Shown here piece by piece: positions 7,631-22,031 of a stretch of DNA of 48,168 nucleotides (positions are counted from its first letter, which is position 1; each line of letters begins with the position of its first letter). Below the pieces are notes generated by a model. That model was not told the origin of the DNA and searched no databases. It was given only the letters and a program-made list of their open reading frames with translations. Position numbers and translations under genes: made by a program. The stretch is from Umezawaea endophytica. GTDB taxonomy: Bacteria; Actinomycetota; Actinomycetes; Mycobacteriales; Pseudonocardiaceae. The DNA lies in assembly GCF_025061645.1 (NCBI RefSeq), contig NZ_JANYMP010000002.1, positions 363,399 to 411,566 on the forward strand, in the 5' to 3' direction.

Positions 7631-10267
7631 GTGACCGAATCCAGCACCACTCCACAGCGTCCCGAACTCCCCGCGGCGTGGCAGCCGTCCGAGGTAGAGG
7701 CGGAGCTGTACCAGGGCTGGGTCGACCACGGCTACTTCACCGCCGACGTGACCAGCGACAAGCCGCCGTTCACGATCGTGCTGCCCCCGCCGAACGTCAC
7801 CGGCAGCCTCCACATGGGCCACGCGCTCAACCACAGCGTCATGGACGCCCTCACCCGCAGGCGCCGGATGCAGGGGTACGAGGTCCTGTGGCTGCCCGGC
7901 ATGGACCACGCGGGCATCGCGACGCAGAACGCCGTGGAGCGCGACCTGGCCAACAACGGGCTCTCCCGCAACGACCTCGGCCGGGAGAAGTTCGTCGAGC
8001 GCGTGTGGGAGTGGAAGGACGAGTACGGCGGCAAGATCCTCGACCAGATGCGCCGCCTCGGCGACGGCATCGACTGGACCCGCGAGCGGTTCACCATGGA
8101 CGAGGGCCTGTCCCGCGCCGTCCAGACGATCTTCAAGAAGATGTTCGACGACGACCTGATCTACCGCGCCGAGCGCATCATCAACTGGTGTCCGCGCTGC
8201 CAGACCGCACTGTCGGACATCGAGGTCGAGCACTCCGACGACGACGGCGAACTCGTGTCCATCCGCTACGGCGAGGGCGCGGACTCGATCGTCGTCGCGA
8301 CCACCCGCGCGGAGACGATGCTCGGCGACACGGCCGTCGCCGTGCACCCCGATGACGAGCGGTACGCGCACCTGATCGGCACCGAGGTCGAGGTGCCGCT
8401 GACCGGCCGCCGCGTGCCGATCGTGGCCGACGAGCACGTCGACCCGAAGTTCGGCACCGGCGCGGTCAAGGTGACGCCCGCCCACGACCCGAACGACTTC
8501 GAGATCGGCCAGCGCCACGGCCTGCCGAACCTGACCGTCATGGACGGCCGGGGCGTCATCACCGTGCGCGGCCCGTTCGAGGGCCTCGACCGCTTCGAGG
8601 CGCGTCCCGCCGTGGTCGCCGCGCTGCGCGACCAGGGCCGGATCGTCGCCGAGAAGCGCCCGTACGTGCACTCGGTCGGCCACTGCGAGCGCTGCGGCAC
8701 GGTCGTCGAGCCGCGCCTGTCGCTCCAGTGGTGGGTCAAGGTCGAGGGCATCGCCAAGGCCGCGGGTGACGCCGTCCGCGACGGCCGCACCACCGTGCAC
8801 CCCGCCGAGCTGGGCAAGCGCTACTTCGACTGGGTCGACAACCTGCACGACTGGTGCATCTCGCGCCAGCTCTGGTGGGGCCACCGCATCCCGGTCTGGT
8901 ACGGCCCGGCGGGCGAGGTCGTCTGCGTCGGACCGGACGAGCAGCCGCCGTCCGGCGACGGCTGGCGCCAGGACGAGGACGTGCTCGACACGTGGTTCTC
9001 GTCCGGCCTCTGGCCGTTCTCGACGCTGGGCTGGCCGGACAAGACGGCCGACCTGGCCAAGTTCTACCCGACCTCCGTGCTGTCGACGGGCTACGACATC
9101 CTCTTCTTCTGGGTCACCAGGATGATGATGTTCGGCCTGTACGCGATGGACGAGGTCCAGCCGTTCGACCACGTGTACCTGCACGGCCTGATCCGCGACG
9201 CCAACGGCAAGAAGATGTCGAAGTCGCGCGGCAACGGCATCGACCCGCTCGCCTGGATCGACAGCTACGGCGCCGACGCCACCCGGTTCACGCTGCTGCG
9301 CGGCGCGAACCCCGGCTCGGACCTCGCCGTCGCCGAGGAGTGGGCGGCGGGCGCCCGCAACTTCACCACGAAGCTGTGGAACGCCACCAGGTTCGCGCTC
9401 TCCAACGGCGCCACGGTCGACCGGCCGCTGCCCGCCCGCGACGCGCTGACCGACGCGGACCGCTGGATCCTGGACCTGCTCGACCAACTGGTGTCCGATG
9501 TGGACGGCCAGTTCGAGGGCTTCCAGTTCGCCAAGCTGTCCGAGGCGCTCTACCACTTCACCTGGGACGAGTTCTGCGACTGGTACCTGGAGCTGGCGAA
9601 GGTCCAGATCGCCGAGGGCGGCGAGCGGGCCGAGGCGACCCAGTCGGTGCTCGGGCACGTGCTCGACGTCGTGCTGCGGCTGCTGCACCCGTTGACCCCG
9701 TTCATCACCGAGACGCTGTGGAAGACGCTGACCGGTGGTGAGTCGCTCGTCATCAGCGAGTGGCCGAAGCCGTCCGGTGTCGAGCGCGACGCCGTGGCCG
9801 CCGAGCGGGTCGAGGGGCTGAAGAAGCTCGTCACGGAGATCCGCCGCTTCCGCTCCGACCAGGGCCTGCGGCCGACGCAGAAGGTGGCGGGCAAGGTGCG
9901 CGGCGCGTGCTGCGTCGACCTGCTCGACCAGGTGTCGTCGGTGAAGGCGCTGACCAGGATGACCGAGCCCGGCGACGACTTCGCCGTGTCCGCGTCGCTG
10001 GAGGTCGGCCTGCCCAAGGGCACCGTGAAGGTCGAGCTGGACACGTCCGGCACGATCGACGTGGTCGCCGAGCGCAAGCGGATGACCAAGGACCTCGCGG
10101 TCGCGGAGAAGGAACGCGCGCAGTGCGAGGGGAAGCTGAACAACCCCGCGTTCACCGACAAGGCGCCCGCGGACGTCGTGGCCAAGATCCAGGCCCGCCT
10201 GGCGGCCGCGAACGCCGACATCGACCGACTGAACGCGCGCATCGCCGCTCTGCCGGAGGCGAAGTGA
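7631..10267 (+). CDS. valS: Valine--tRNA ligase
   Basis: An 878-residue class I aminoacyl-tRNA synthetase that charges tRNA-Val in the cytoplasm. The HIGH motif reads HMGH at residues 61-64 within [18 protein letters not shown], and the KMSKS motif is at 528-532 ([16 protein letters not shown]). The editing domain (CP1) contains [19 protein letters not shown] and [19 protein letters not shown]. The C-terminus has the valine-specific coiled coil (about 810-878). The length matches bacterial ValRS. The GTG start is the first in frame; the upstream ATG at 7626 runs into a stop after two codons. The gene overlaps folC by 4 bp (GTGA), indicating translational coupling. Confidence 0.97.
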   Translation: MTESSTTPQRPELPAAWQPSEVEAELYQGWVDHGYFTADVTSDKPPFTIVLPPPNVTGSLHMGHALNHSVMDALTRRRRMQGYEVLWLPGMDHAGIATQNAVERDLANNGLSRNDLGREKFVERVWEWKDEYGGKILDQMRRLGDGIDWTRERFTMDEGLSRAVQTIFKKMFDDDLIYRAERIINWCPRCQTALSDIEVEHSDDDGELVSIRYGEGADSIVVATTRAETMLGDTAVAVHPDDERYAHLIGTEVEVPLTGRRVPIVADEHVDPKFGTGAVKVTPAHDPNDFEIGQRHGLPNLTVMDGRGVITVRGPFEGLDRFEARPAVVAALRDQGRIVAEKRPYVHSVGHCERCGTVVEPRLSLQWWVKVEGIAKAAGDAVRDGRTTVHPAELGKRYFDWVDNLHDWCISRQLWWGHRIPVWYGPAGEVVCVGPDEQPPSGDGWRQDEDVLDTWFSSGLWPFSTLGWPDKTADLAKFYPTSVLSTGYDILFFWVTRMMMFGLYAMDEVQPFDHVYLHGLIRDANGKKMSKSRGNGIDPLAWIDSYGADATRFTLLRGANPGSDLAVAEEWAAGARNFTTKLWNATRFALSNGATVDRPLPARDALTDADRWILDLLDQLVSDVDGQFEGFQFAKLSEALYHFTWDEFCDWYLELAKVQIAEGGERAEATQSVLGHVLDVVLRLLHPLTPFITETLWKTLTGGESLVISEWPKPSGVERDAVAAERVEGLKKLVTEIRRFRSDQGLRPTQKVAGKVRGACCVDLLDQVSSVKALTRMTEPGDDFAVSASLEVGLPKGTVKVELDTSGTIDVVAERKRMTKDLAVAEKERAQCEGKLNNPAFTDKAPADVVAKIQARLAAANADIDRLNARIAALPEAK

Positions 10268-11625
10268 GCTCGGACCCGGCGGCGCTGGAAGCACTCGGCG
10301 CCGTCGAGTCGGAGCTGGACAAGCGCTGGCCCGAGACGAAGATCGCGCCGTCGCTCGACCGCATCAGGGCGTTGACGCACGTGCTGGGCGACCCCCAGCA
10401 CTCCTACCCGGTCATCCACATCACCGGGACCAACGGGAAGACGTCGACCTCGCGGATGATCGACGCGCTGCTGTCCCGCATCGGGCTGCGCACGGGCCGC
10501 TACACGAGCCCGCACCTCCAGCTCGCGACCGAGCGGATCAGCGTCGACGGCGAGCCGATCTCGCCGGAGCGGTACGTCGAGGTGTACCGGGACATCGAGC
10601 CCTACCTGTCCATGGTGGACGGTCAGCACGACGTGCCGATGTCGAAGTTCGAGGTCCTCACCGGGATGGCGTTCGCGGCGTTCGCGGACGCCCCGGTTGA
10701 GGCCGCGATCGTCGAGGTCGGGATGGGCGGGAGCTGGGACGCGACCAACGTCGCGGACGGCAGGATCGCCGTCGTCACGCCGATCGGCGTCGACCACGTC
10801 GAGTACCTGGGGCCGGACGTCGAGGGCATCGCGCGGGAGAAGGCCGGGATCATCAAGGCGGGCTCCGTCGCGATCCTCGCCGAGCAGACCAACGAGGTGG
10901 CCCGGATCCTGATCGAACGGGCGACCGAGGTGGACGCCATGGTCGCCCGCCAGGGCCTGGAGTTCGGCGTGCTGGACCAGGCCGTGGCCGTCGGCGGGCA
11001 GGTGCTGAAGCTCCAGGGCCTCGGCGGCGTCTACGACGACGTGTTCCTGCCGCTGCACGGCGCGCACCAGGCGTCCAACGCCTCGCTCGCGCTCGCGGCC
11101 GTCGAGGCGTTCTTCGGCGCGGGCAAGGAACAGCCGCTCGACGTCGAGGCCGTCCGCGAGGCGTTCGCCTCCGTGACCTCGCCCGGCAGGCTGGAACGGG
11201 TGCGCTCCGCGCCGACCGTCCTGGTCGACGCCGCGCACAACCCGCACGGCGCCACGGCTCTGGCCACCGCGCTGCGCGACGAGTTCGGCTTCCGCAAGCT
11301 CATCGCCGTCGTCGGCGTGATGGACGACAAGGACGCGGCGGGCATGCTCGCCGCGTTGGAGCCGGTCGTCCACGAGATCGTGGTGACCAGCAACTCCTCG
11401 CCGCGCGCGATGGACGCGGACACGTTGGGCGACCTCGCGATGGAGGTGTTCGGCGAGGAGCGGGTGTTCGTGCAGCCGTCGCTGGCCGACGCCATCGAGG
11501 AGGCCGTCCTGCGCACCGAGGAGGACGACGAGGAGGGCGTGGTGTCCGGCGGCGGCGTGATCGTCACCGGCTCCGTCGTCACGGCAGGCGAGGCCCGCGC
11601 GCTGTTCGGCAAGGAGCCGTCATGA
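10264..11625 (+). CDS. folC: Bifunctional dihydrofolate synthase / folylpolyglutamate synthase
   Basis: A 453-residue cytoplasmic Mur-ligase-type enzyme. It joins glutamate to dihydropteroate and extends the polyglutamate tail of folates. The ATP-binding loop is [15 protein letters not shown] near residue 57, followed by [15 protein letters not shown] and [14 protein letters not shown]. The C-terminal ligase domain contains [18 protein letters not shown]. The GTG start overlaps the valS stop (GTGA), and its own stop overlaps the next gene (ATGA), so three genes form a tightly coupled operon. Length and motif order are normal for actinobacterial FolC. Confidence 0.95.
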   Translation: MSSDPAALEALGAVESELDKRWPETKIAPSLDRIRALTHVLGDPQHSYPVIHITGTNGKTSTSRMIDALLSRIGLRTGRYTSPHLQLATERISVDGEPISPERYVEVYRDIEPYLSMVDGQHDVPMSKFEVLTGMAFAAFADAPVEAAIVEVGMGGSWDATNVADGRIAVVTPIGVDHVEYLGPDVEGIAREKAGIIKAGSVAILAEQTNEVARILIERATEVDAMVARQGLEFGVLDQAVAVGGQVLKLQGLGGVYDDVFLPLHGAHQASNASLALAAVEAFFGAGKEQPLDVEAVREAFASVTSPGRLERVRSAPTVLVDAAHNPHGATALATALRDEFGFRKLIAVVGVMDDKDAAGMLAALEPVVHEIVVTSNSSPRAMDADTLGDLAMEVFGEERVFVQPSLADAIEEAVLRTEEDDEEGVVSGGGVIVTGSVVTAGEARALFGKEPS

Positions 11626-12011
11626 CCACCCCACCGGTGAAGCCGCCGCCCAAGGACCCGATGAAGGCGTTCCGCGGCATCACCGCGGGCACGCTGATCA
11701 TCGAGGTGATCGTGGTGGCGCTCGCCCTTCCGGTGATCGCCAAGCTCGGCGGCGGCTTCAGCACCGCCGCGGGCGCGCTGGCCTTCGCCCTGATCGTGGG
11801 CCTCATCGCCACGTGCGCGCTGCTCAAGCACAAGTGGAGCTTCTGGCTCATCGTCGGCCTGCACGTGGTCATGGTCGCGTCGTGGTTCGCCCTCACCGCG
11901 CTCGGCGCGGTCGGCGTGGTGTTCAGCCTCGTGTGGGCGTGCGTCTTCTGGATGCGCCGCGACCTCGCCAAGCGCATGGCCGAAGGCCGCCTGCCCAGCC
12001 AACAGGTCTGA
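11622..12011 (+). CDS. DUF4233 family membrane protein
   Basis: A 129-residue protein with four hydrophobic helices: GTLIIEVIVVALALPVIA, ALAFALIVGLIATCALL, FWLIVGLHVVMVASWFAL and AVGVVFSLVWACVFW. Basic residues follow at the C-terminus. The position directly behind folC and the pattern match DUF4233 proteins, which sit between folC and ndk in many actinobacteria. The ATG overlaps the folC stop by 4 bp. The function is unknown; conserved coupling to folC suggests a housekeeping envelope role, which is inference. Here ndk does not follow but lies 12 kb away. Confidence 0.85.
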   Translation: MTTPPVKPPPKDPMKAFRGITAGTLIIEVIVVALALPVIAKLGGGFSTAAGALAFALIVGLIATCALLKHKWSFWLIVGLHVVMVASWFALTALGAVGVVFSLVWACVFWMRRDLAKRMAEGRLPSQQV

Positions 12012-12020
12012 GGGTTCACC

Positions 12021-12053
12021 CGCCGGTGTTCGACAAGCGGTCGGACACCGGCG
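12021..12053. terminator. Hairpin between convergent genes
   Basis: Arms 12021-12034 (CGCCGGTGTTCGAC) and 12040-12053 pair over 14 positions with one U-G pair and a 5-nt loop. The hairpin ends the valS-folC-DUF4233 operon and also lies 6 bp beyond the stop of the minus-strand gene at 12060, so it can serve both. Confidence 0.75.
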
Positions 12054-12059
12054 CGGATC

Positions 12060-12578
12060 TCAGCCCAGGGTGAGTGACACGTCGCCCTTTCGGGCCGCTT
12101 CATCGCTGAACGAGATCTTGCCGCGATGCGTCACCTCGACCTGGTAGATCTCGTCCCCGGCGGGAACCTCGGGCACGGCAAACCGGAAACTGCACACGCC
12201 GCCCACGTAGTCCGAATCCTTCAGGACACCCAGCGCCACGGCTTTGCCCGAGGCGTTGTACACCGTCACTTGTGAGCCTTCGGCGATGTCGTCGTAGCCG
12301 CGGTATCCCTCGCACTCGCCCTTGACGGCCGCGCCCGTCGCGCTCTTCATCAGGGCGAAGTGGCCTTTCAGTTCGAACGCCTGAGGTTCACTCGGCAACG
12401 GCGGTTCATCCTTCCCGCCGAAGATCAGGATCGCGCCGACCGCGAGGACCAGTGCCAACGCCGTCCCGCCGATGAACAAACCGAAGGTTCCGCGCTGGGA
12501 TGGGGCCGCTGCCTGGACGTGTTCGTCGTCCAGAGCCGCCTGCGGAGCGTCGTTTGGCGGTGTGGCGGGGGTGCTCAT
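12060..12578 (-). CDS. Membrane-anchored protein with conserved extracytoplasmic domain
   Basis: A 172-residue protein with a short cytoplasmic Pro/Ala-rich N-terminus. One membrane segment follows at about residues 30-53 (GTFGLFIGGTALALVLAVGA), with an outer domain after it. The domain reads GYDDIAEGSQVTVYNASGKA, then VGGVCSFRFAVPEVP and IYQVEVTHRGKISF, with two Cys (in GECEGYRG and GVCSFRF) that may bridge. This pattern recurs in many actinobacterial membrane or lipoproteins without known role. The start at 12578 gives MSTPATPP; an AAGGA lies upstream on the minus strand. It stands alone, divergent from the 12835 gene across 256 bp in which I see no further gene. Confidence 0.75.
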   Translation of the reverse strand: MSTPATPPNDAPQAALDDEHVQAAAPSQRGTFGLFIGGTALALVLAVGAILIFGGKDEPPLPSEPQAFELKGHFALMKSATGAAVKGECEGYRGYDDIAEGSQVTVYNASGKAVALGVLKDSDYVGGVCSFRFAVPEVPAGDEIYQVEVTHRGKISFSDEAARKGDVSLTLG

Positions 12579-12822
12579 GCTGTTCTCCGAAGGAAGCCGG
12601 GCTGGTAACTGTCGTAGTCGAACCGAGCCCGAAGTCCGTTACGCACCGCATCCGTCCCCGGATCTGAGGGGCCGACCATGTCCACCGCGCGATCCGGGGA
12701 ATTCCCACCGGTTGCGCGGCGCATCGGTGTGCTGTTCACGAAAACCGTTCTGCTAAAAGGGAATGAGGGCCTACGAAAGATCCTTGTGCGCTGAACCCCT
12801 GCCCCTTCGCTGACGGGGCACA

Positions 12823-12828
12823 TAGGGT
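12823..12828 (+). promoter_or_regulatory. Candidate -10 element for a leaderless gene
   Basis: TAGGGT (TANNNT) ends 6 bp before the GTG at 12835, where no ribosome binding site is visible. Immediately upstream, TGCCCC and GGGGCA form an inverted repeat (about 12800-12820) over the -35 region, a possible operator. Confidence 0.45.
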
Positions 12829-12834
12829 GTTCCG

Positions 12835-14097
12835 GTGCCCATCGCGTTCGACACCGCCGGTTTTCAGCAGCACGACCAGACCACCTGGTTCAACCCCTCG
12901 ACGAACGACCAGGTGAGCCTGAACTACTTCGAGCAGGTGCCCGACCTGCCCGCAGCGCTGGACGACATCGCGTCGTTGCGGCACGGGCTCGCGCACCTGA
13001 CGAGCGAGGTCGGCTGTCTGGTCGAGGCGCACGTCGTCCACCTGGGGCAGGTTCCCTCGCTGCTCCAGATAGTCAAGCTGCCGATACCGAACCAGCCGAG
13101 CGGGCAGGCGTTCCTGGCGTCGTTCACGGTGCCGAAGGCGAACGCGAGCGCGGTGCTGAAGTTCCAGGCGGTCGAGCAGGGCATGACCGGGATGCGCGAA
13201 GCCGTGCTGATGGCACAGGTCGGGTTCGACAACTGGTTCCAGCCGCACCCGTACGCCCCCGAGGTGCAGGGGAAGCTGCCGTTCCACGTCGGCGACGACC
13301 CGCGCTTCGACGCGCAGTTCCCGCAGCACCCGCTGTCGCGGGCCCGTGCCTGGGCGCACCACGTGGCGCGGACCGGCCAGGTCGACCCGCGGTTCGCCGC
13401 GCTGCCCGCCTTCGAGTCCGCGCCCGAGGTCGGCGCCGCGCTGACGACCGTCGTGCCCGGCCTGCCGATCGGTGGCTACCTGCCGCTGTGGATGGATGAC
13501 GACGACGTCAGCTACTGGCGGATGAGCGACCCGGACACGGTGCTGAGCACGCTCGGCAAGGGCGCGCTGGCCCGCACCCCGGTGCTGGAGAACAGGTTCC
13601 GCGACCTCGTCGCGCTCGACCAGACCAGTTCGACGATCATGCTCACCAACCGCTACCGCGACGAGCACGGCGGCGTGTCCGGTCCGGCCACCCCGCTGGT
13701 GCGGGTCCCCGAGGGCGAGGCCCGTGCCGCGGTGACGGCCGAGACGGTGCTGGAGGCGTTCCGCTGGGTCGGTCTCGCGTCCGAGGCGGCGGCGGACCGC
13801 GGCGAGTACGTCGCCGTCGAGGCGGGCGGCATCACCCACCGCGAGAAGCCGTACGTGCTGATGGTCGTGAAGCAGCACAACGGCCAGCGGATCTCGGTCG
13901 TGGAGACGTCCCCGGTGCCCGACGACGCGCCGATCTGGCACGACCAACTGGTCCACGAGGCCGCGACCGGCCAGACCATGAGCGGCCCGGCGACGCCCGA
14001 GACCATTCGCGGCGGTGGTCTGCTCGCCATGTACGCCACGACCACCTGGGACGTCCACCCGTCGCGACTGGCCCTCTCGTTCGGCCCGATCCCGTAG
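12835..14097 (+). CDS. Conserved hypothetical protein
   Basis: A 420-residue soluble-looking protein without signal peptide or membrane segment. Visible conserved stretches are FQQHDQTTWFNP, FTVPKANASAVLKFQAVEQG, MTGMREAVLMAQVG, LPLWMDDDDVSYWRMSDPD and IWHDQLVHEAATGQTMSGP. Similar proteins occur as single-copy hypotheticals in actinomycetes; I cannot assign a reaction. The GTG start follows a likely -10 element with no ribosome binding site, suggesting a leaderless transcript. It reads toward the amylase-pullulanase gene, but 112 bp and separate control signals lie between them, so they are probably not one operon. Confidence 0.75.
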   Translation: MPIAFDTAGFQQHDQTTWFNPSTNDQVSLNYFEQVPDLPAALDDIASLRHGLAHLTSEVGCLVEAHVVHLGQVPSLLQIVKLPIPNQPSGQAFLASFTVPKANASAVLKFQAVEQGMTGMREAVLMAQVGFDNWFQPHPYAPEVQGKLPFHVGDDPRFDAQFPQHPLSRARAWAHHVARTGQVDPRFAALPAFESAPEVGAALTTVVPGLPIGGYLPLWMDDDDVSYWRMSDPDTVLSTLGKGALARTPVLENRFRDLVALDQTSSTIMLTNRYRDEHGGVSGPATPLVRVPEGEARAAVTAETVLEAFRWVGLASEAAADRGEYVAVEAGGITHREKPYVLMVVKQHNGQRISVVETSPVPDDAPIWHDQLVHEAATGQTMSGPATPETIRGGGLLAMYATTTWDVHPSRLALSFGPIP

Positions 14098-14180
14098 TCG
14101 CAAGTATTTTCAGCTCATCGGCGCTTGTTGGACCAATCCTGTCGTGGTGAGGTGCAAGCGCTCGGACTGAGTCCGGGTGA

Positions 14181-14196
14181 TTGCAAGTTCTTGCGA
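14181..14196 (+). promoter_or_regulatory. Candidate operator before the amylase-pullulanase gene
   Basis: TTGCAAGTTCTTGCGA contains the inverted repeat GCAAG-TT-CTTGC just ahead of the ribosome binding site. Two more GCAAG half-sites occur upstream at 14100-14104 and 14154-14158. Streptomyces amylase and maltose promoters are controlled through TTGCA/CTTGC repeats bound by the LacI-family regulator MalR, so a MalR-like repressor is the natural candidate. That link is inference. Confidence 0.5.
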
Positions 14197-14209
14197 CAAG
14201 GAGGTCGCC

Positions 14210-19756
<5,547 letters not shown>

Positions 19757-19763
19757 GTCCGCG

Positions 19764-19790
19764 CGGGGGGTCGCGGCGGGCGGCCCCCCG
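19764..19790. terminator. GC-rich hairpin between convergent genes
   Basis: CGGGGGGTCGC (19764-19774) pairs with GCGGCCCCCCG (19780-19790) with one U-G pair and a 5-nt loop. It lies 8 bp past the pullulanase stop and 7 bp beyond the stop of the convergent M14 peptidase gene. Confidence 0.7.
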
Positions 19791-19796
19791 TTCCGG

Positions 19797-21320
19797 CTAC
19801 ATCGTCAGGCTCCAGCGGTCGAGGTCACCGGTGCCCAGCCACATGACGTTGTACACCTGGAGCTTCCAGGTGCCCGCGCGGCTTTCGCGGGACAGGTCGA
19901 GGGTGAACGAGTAGGTGTTGTCCGGCACCGTGCCCACCACCCGTTCCTGGAGGTGGTAGGACGTGCCGTCCGGGGCGACCAGGTCCAGGGTGATGATCGG
20001 GGTGACGGTCATGTTCTTGAACCGCACGTCGACGACCGACGCGGACCGGGCGTTCCCCTGGCAGGCGGTGACCGTGATGCCCACCGTCACCGTCACCGGG
20101 ACGCGGCTGACCACGGGGGTGTCGGTGTCGTTGACCTGCGTGGCGCACGGGGTCGTCGGCTCGGGCACCGGCGAGTAGGGGGCTGCGGTGTTGCGCGCGG
20201 CGTGCATCAGCATCGGCAGCGCCTTGGGCCAGAAGGTCCCGCTCTGGCACGAGTAGGCGGGGAAGAACCCGCCGCACGTCTCCTCGGGCGCCGACCCCAT
20301 CTCCCACACGAAGGACGCGACGCCGAGTTCGTCGTAGACCCAGTCCTCGGTGGTGCCGGACGCGGAGTAGAGCACCTGCCCGGCCTGCCCGTACTTCCAC
20401 CCTGGGCCCGCCAGTTCGGCGAAGTCCTGGGCGAGGTCCCGCAGTGCCGCGTCGTTGCCGACGCGCCGGGTGGTCGCGCCGCCGCTCCACGGGAACAGCG
20501 AGTAGTTGCCGTAGCTGTGCAGGGACAGCACCACGCCCGCGGTGTCGGTGGGCGCGGGTTGGGCGGGGTCGGTGGCGCGGCGGTCGCGGTACAGGGAGCG
20601 CCACAGCCCTTCCAACGCCCGCGTCTCCGGTTCGGAGTCGGCCGCGGGGCCCCGGTAGTCCTGGTCGCACTGCCGTTCGGAGGCGTTCTGGAGGCCCCAG
20701 TTCGAGCTGGTGTTGCGGTTGAGGTCGACCCCGTGGTGGTCGTAGGACAGCGCGCCGCAGGTGGTGCCCTGGAGGTTGGTGTCGTTGCCGTTCTTGCGGT
20801 GCGGGATCGGGGTGTCACCGCCGCGCTGGACGTTGTCCACGCCGTCGGGGTTCGCGATGGGCACGATCCAGAACTCGGTGGTGTCCAACAGGGTGGCGAT
20901 CTCCGGGGCCGTGCTGCCGACGAGGTGGTCGATCCAGCGCCAGGCGATCTCGCCGGTCGTCAGCTCGCGGGAGTGGAGCTGGCCCATGACGAAGAAGCGG
21001 GGTTTGGTGGTGTTGGGGGAGAGGGCGCAGTCACCGGGTTGCCTGCGGGTGACGCAGAGGGCGCGCAGGTCGTGCCCGCCCCGGTTCTGGGTCTTCAACC
21101 AGGAATCGCCGTAGTCGACGACGGTGGCGAGGTCGGGGTGCTCGCGGGCGACCTGGTCCAAGTGCTGTTCGTGGGCGCTGACGGTGCGGTACCCGCCGTA
21201 GTAGGTGTCGGCGGTGGTGGTGAACCCGGTCCGGTCGTCCGGGGCTGCCGTTGCGGTGCCGGTGGTCACGAGCACGGCCGCGGCGCACAGCAGGGCGAGC
21301 CGTGATCTTGTGCCTTTCAT
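19797..21320 (-). CDS. Secreted M14 family zinc carboxypeptidase with C-terminal P-domain
   Basis: A 507-residue exported protein starting at ATG 21320 (MKGTRSRLALLCAAAVLVTT, cleavage after ATA around residue 26). A purine-rich site lies just upstream. The M14 domain (about 40-400) shows zinc ligands H116 and E119 in GQLHSRELTTGE and distal H268 in LSLHSYGNY. The substrate-binding elements IANPDG, HRKN and GVDLNRN and the catalytic E340 in SFVWEMGS are also present. Residues about 415-507 resemble a proprotein-convertase P domain, a beta-sandwich ending DRWSLTM (VRFKNMTVTPIITLDLVAP, TYSFTLDLS, GTWKLQVYN). The enzyme should trim C-terminal residues from extracellular peptides. It stands alone, convergent with the pullulanase gene. 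Confidence 0.9.
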   Translation of the reverse strand: MKGTRSRLALLCAAAVLVTTGTATAAPDDRTGFTTTADTYYGGYRTVSAHEQHLDQVAREHPDLATVVDYGDSWLKTQNRGGHDLRALCVTRRQPGDCALSPNTTKPRFFVMGQLHSRELTTGEIAWRWIDHLVGSTAPEIATLLDTTEFWIVPIANPDGVDNVQRGGDTPIPHRKNGNDTNLQGTTCGALSYDHHGVDLNRNTSSNWGLQNASERQCDQDYRGPAADSEPETRALEGLWRSLYRDRRATDPAQPAPTDTAGVVLSLHSYGNYSLFPWSGGATTRRVGNDAALRDLAQDFAELAGPGWKYGQAGQVLYSASGTTEDWVYDELGVASFVWEMGSAPEETCGGFFPAYSCQSGTFWPKALPMLMHAARNTAAPYSPVPEPTTPCATQVNDTDTPVVSRVPVTVTVGITVTACQGNARSASVVDVRFKNMTVTPIITLDLVAPDGTSYHLQERVVGTVPDNTYSFTLDLSRESRAGTWKLQVYNVMWLGTGDLDRWSLTM

Positions 21321-21389
21321 CTGTCCTCTTCCTCGACGAGGGGAAGCGGCGGCGTCGAACCACTTTCCCAACATCCGCCGCCGCGGGAG

Positions 21390-21405
21390 CTGTCGATGTC
21401 GACAG
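21390..21405. promoter_or_regulatory. 16-bp palindrome upstream of the M14 peptidase
   Basis: CTGTCGATGTCGACAG has perfect 7-bp arms around a TG centre. It lies 69 bp upstream of the peptidase start and 82 bp from the divergent marR start. It could be an operator for the peptidase gene; no known regulator motif is recognised. Confidence 0.4.
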
Positions 21406-21449
21406 GAAGGTCACTGAAACCGATGGTCATCAGAACGTTCCGCGCGCGA

Positions 21450-21481
21450 ATAGTTCCGCTCCGGACGATTCGGTCTATGCT
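21450..21481 (+). promoter_or_regulatory. marR promoter and operator
   Basis: ATAGTTCCGCTCCGGACGAT (21450-21469) matches the palindrome before the efflux gene at 15 of 20 positions and is the likely autoregulatory site. It is followed by TATGCT (21476-21481), a TANNNT -10 element ending 6 bp before the marR ATG. No ribosome binding site is seen, so the message is probably leaderless. The operator covers the -35 and spacer region. Confidence 0.65.
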
Positions 21482-21487
21482 GGGCGC

Positions 21488-21967
21488 ATGACCTCGAAGA
21501 ACGTCGACCTCCTGATGCTGCTGAAGGTGACCGGCCACGCGTTGGAGACCGAGCTGGCGGCCCGGCTCGCGGCGGTCGGTGTCACGCCGCGCGCGCAGTG
21601 CGTGCTGACCAACGCGCTCGCGGGCGAGCGGACGCAGAGCGAGTTGGCCGAGCTGTCGAACCTCGACAAGACCACCATGGTCGTGACGATGGACGCCCTG
21701 GAGAAGGCCGGGCTGGCCGAGCGACGGCTGTCGAGCACGGACCGGCGTGCGCGGATCATCGTGGTGACCGACGACGGGCGCGAGGTCGTGGCGAAGGCTC
21801 GTCAGGTGGTCGAGGAGCTGTACGACGACGTGCTGGGGTCGTTGCCCGAGCAGCAGAGCGCGGCGCTGGTGGACGGGCTGTCCGGGCTGCTCGAAGGCAG
21901 GCTGGCGGAGAAGGTGGAGTGCGAGAACCCGCCGCGGCGACGGGCCGTGAAGTCGGTAGTTCATTAA
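21488..21967 (+). CDS. MarR family transcriptional regulator
   Basis: A 159-residue winged-helix repressor with the MarR pattern: an N-terminal dimerisation helix, then RTQSELAELSNLDKTTMVVT (recognition helix), DALEKAGLAERRLSSTDRRA (wing, with the conserved DRRA) and a C-terminal helix (VVEELYDDVLGSLPEQ). The ATG at 21488 follows a -10 element without a ribosome binding site. It lies 64 bp upstream of a DHA2 efflux gene on the same strand. Near-identical palindromes precede both genes, so it most likely represses itself and the transporter until a ligand binds. The ligand is not predictable from sequence. Confidence 0.9.
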   Translation: MTSKNVDLLMLLKVTGHALETELAARLAAVGVTPRAQCVLTNALAGERTQSELAELSNLDKTTMVVTMDALEKAGLAERRLSSTDRRARIIVVTDDGREVVAKARQVVEELYDDVLGSLPEQQSAALVDGLSGLLEGRLAEKVECENPPRRRAVKSVVH

Positions 21968-21969
21968 TA

Positions 21970-21991
21970 GATAGTCCCGTTCGGAACTATC
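21970..21991. promoter_or_regulatory. MarR operator before the efflux gene
   Basis: The site pairs GATAGT with ACTATC and CCG with CGG around a TT centre, with a single mismatched pair in 22 bp. Its core is ATAGTCCCGTTCGGAACTAT. It starts 3 bp past the marR stop and 41 bp upstream of the transporter ATG, overlapping the expected promoter. Confidence 0.7.
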
Positions 21992-22031
21992 TGCTACGGT
22001 CGCTTCTGGTATCGACGAACCAGGGGGACCG

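Noticed and set aside
7547-10294. Open frame of about 915 codons antisense to valS
   Set aside because: Low-complexity Arg/Leu/Val/His composition, no start signal, and the sense strand is a complete valine--tRNA ligase. The same reasoning removes the long antisense frames over rne (38196-41219), the LuxR gene (32358-35396) and the radical SAM gene (27983-30097).
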